Shown in pieces: positions 62,266 through 64,000 of a stretch of 64,000 bases of DNA. The position numbers and the translations under genes are program-made. The notes below the pieces were generated by a model. It saw only the letters and a program-made list of their open reading frames with translations. It was not told the origin of the DNA and searched no databases. The DNA comes from Patagioenas fasciata (taxonomy: Eukaryota > Chordata > Aves > Columbiformes > Columbidae), in contig NC_092525.1 in NCBI RefSeq assembly GCF_037038585.1, positions 27,492,367 to 27,556,366 on the forward strand, in the 5' to 3' direction. Each line of letters starts with the position of its first letter. Within the stretch, counting starts at the first letter, position 1.

Positions 62266-64000
62266 ATGTTGAATGTTATAGATAAATAATATTTTCAAGA
62301 GAACAAGAACCTGATGCTGAACCAGTGAAAGCTTTCCTACTGAACTCTATCATATAAATAAGTAAGAAGTACCAGGCCCATCTTGTCTTGTTTAAGGGAA
62401 AAGTAGATATTGGAAACAAAACTTAAGCCAGGCTCTTTTACAAAAGTAGTATCAAATCAGAACACAGACTCAGTAACCTTTAGTAACTGAATCTAGCCTT
62501 CATCTTTTCCAACAAATATATAACCTACAGAGCTGCACTGAACAACCGAGCTTGTTGTCCAACACAATATCACAGGCTGTGGAACACTTTCTAAGAACTG
62601 TCAAACACCCAAGACCTTGAACAGCTCAAAAGCCACAATTCCAGTGTGCCACATGGAGGCAGTATCTCCAATGCCCTTAACCAACAGGGTATTAAATAAC
62701 ATTAAATGAACATTCCCAGAAATCATCATAGTAAGCAGACCACACACTAGGTTCCAGGGTGGGGGAAAAAAACCTGTAGATCTGAACTTGGAGGTAATTT
62801 TCCTCCTAATCTACATCTGGTGACTGTTTGAAGGATGTGAAGATGACAGTAGCAGTCATCTGTTGACTGAGATTCACTATATCAACATGATGCTTCCAAC
62901 AAAATACAGTCAAAATAAGTGAAAAAACAAGGTTGTGAAAATGGGCTGAAACTTGCAGGCTTGCTGCTTATCAGTCTGAGCTGACACTGGCTACGGGACA
63001 ACCCTCAGGGTTCACTTAACCACATATATCATTAGGGTATCTGAAGGTCTCACAGGTGTTAATTGAAGCTTAAGCTTAAGTGACCGCAAGGTTGGCTTTC
63101 TTCTAGGTGTGCCACTGATTACCATTTCAGGATTTATGCTGTAAAACAAAGGAAATGTTTTATTACTCTGGGTCTACTTGGTGGTTTCCATGCTATCCAT
63201 GCTTGCCAGTGTGTATATTCACAGAAATGAAGAATTATTAGAATTTTATCAAGACCTTGTAAAAAGGAAAAGCTCTTGAAGTTGTTAAATTCTTTTTCAC
63301 TGTAAGCATGTCAAGTGAATTATTTTTAACTTTAAAATACTTTGTTTTATTTAGAAACTGCAATTGTCCGTATAAGGTAATTTTGCAGTTAACTGACAAA
63401 TCCACAAATTTCTGATGTTTCATTTTAGGAAATAAAATTTATTTTGCTTCCAAAGAAATTAAGGGCATCATGAAATTAGATTTAAGCCCACTGTATAAAG
63501 AGTTGCATTTGGTTCACTGGTAAAAACCTTCTCAGTATTTCAATTCTTTGTAACTTGTTGGTTTTAAAAATGAAACATTTTACATATTCTCCATTTAGTT
63601 AGTATCAGCTAAGGTTCAAAGATGTGTTATCCATGTACTTACCACATATATTTATGAAAACTATATAAGTAGGTTTGATAAATCAGAGCCAAAGCCCTGT
63701 TAGCTGCCATTAAACTAGCTTATCCAAACATTTCTCACTTTTCTACATATATGGCTAAAGAAAATAATTAACCTGACAAAATGACTTTAATACAGGAATA
63801 AGACTTGCACATGTCACTAGAAATCGGCTCATTAAAATGTTCATGCCAATGTTCCACTTGTACTTAAAACTCAAAACACTGCTTTTAAACTTGGAGGAAA
63901 AAGAAATGAGCATTTCCAATAGAGCAAGACTCTTTGTGCTTGACATAGAAAGATGGTGAATCCATCAACTCTCTTCAAGGTGAAAATACTCTACATTTTC

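Larger units (their letters stand above)
60515..64000 (-). other. NTNG1: NTNG1 intron upstream of the LE exon (partial)
   Basis: Non-coding sequence from the acceptor at 60515 to the window edge. The preceding LE exon is not in the window. A CT-rich then poly-T tract lies at 61427-61454. An AT-rich patch at 61810-62010 has several TAATTA/CAATTA-type sites. A faint old repeat is possible at 62170-62265. No other gene is recognisable. Confidence 0.8.

Noticed and set aside
1-64000. CRISPR arrays, operons, prophage or endogenous viral genes
   Set aside because: No regularly spaced repeats, bacterial gene organisation or viral polymerase/capsid-like frames were seen. The window is ordinary vertebrate DNA.

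Overview
This window is vertebrate nuclear DNA, almost certainly from a bird. It is AT-rich and gene-sparse, with GT-AG introns. It carries CR1 LINE copies in several states of decay, including one 3' end close to the avian CR1 consensus, plus faint MIR-like and hAT/mariner-like relics. I cannot name the species. No prokaryotic genes, CRISPR arrays, tRNA or rRNA genes or intact viral genes are visible.

Two protein-coding genes are present, both only at their 3' ends and arranged tail to tail. On the left, plus strand, are the last two coding exons of VAV3 (558-709 and 2457-2498). They encode the C-terminal SH3 domain of a Rho/Rac guanine-nucleotide exchange factor. A 3'UTR of about 2.5 kb follows, ending near 5000. 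On the right, minus strand, are the last two coding exons of NTNG1 (netrin-G1): 60377-60514, a laminin-type EGF module, and 34271-34497, an EGF-like domain plus the GPI-anchor signal. A 3'UTR of about 1 kb probably ends near 33265. The two NTNG1 exons join in frame across an intron of about 25.9 kb. VAV3 and NTNG1 are also convergent neighbours on human chromosome 1p13, so the layout is conserved synteny.

Between the two 3' ends lie about 28 kb of intergenic DNA (5000-33260). It holds an ancient CR1 relic (9845-10145), a younger CR1 3' end (27940-28065), MIR-like relics and simple repeats. The large NTNG1 intron holds a fold-back hAT-type MITE (35870-36030), a 78-bp near-perfect palindromic mariner-type MITE (43508-43585), an inverted MIR-like pair (44530-44803), a 1.5-kb ancient CR1 fragment (50450-51930) split by a TTA/CTA microsatellite, and a 98-nt uninterrupted TTC-rich pyrimidine tract (53636-53733). 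The rest is single-copy DNA in which I recognise nothing; a few AT-rich, homeodomain-site-rich patches could be conserved enhancers.

The genes do not form a pathway. Vav3 is a cytosolic signalling protein and netrin-G1 a GPI-anchored synaptic adhesion protein. I found no convincing new biological system. The points most worth checking are the two hairpin-forming MITEs, the phase-symmetric NTNG1 exon, the unusual Cys-Pro-Cys end of netrin-G1, and the long pyrimidine tract.
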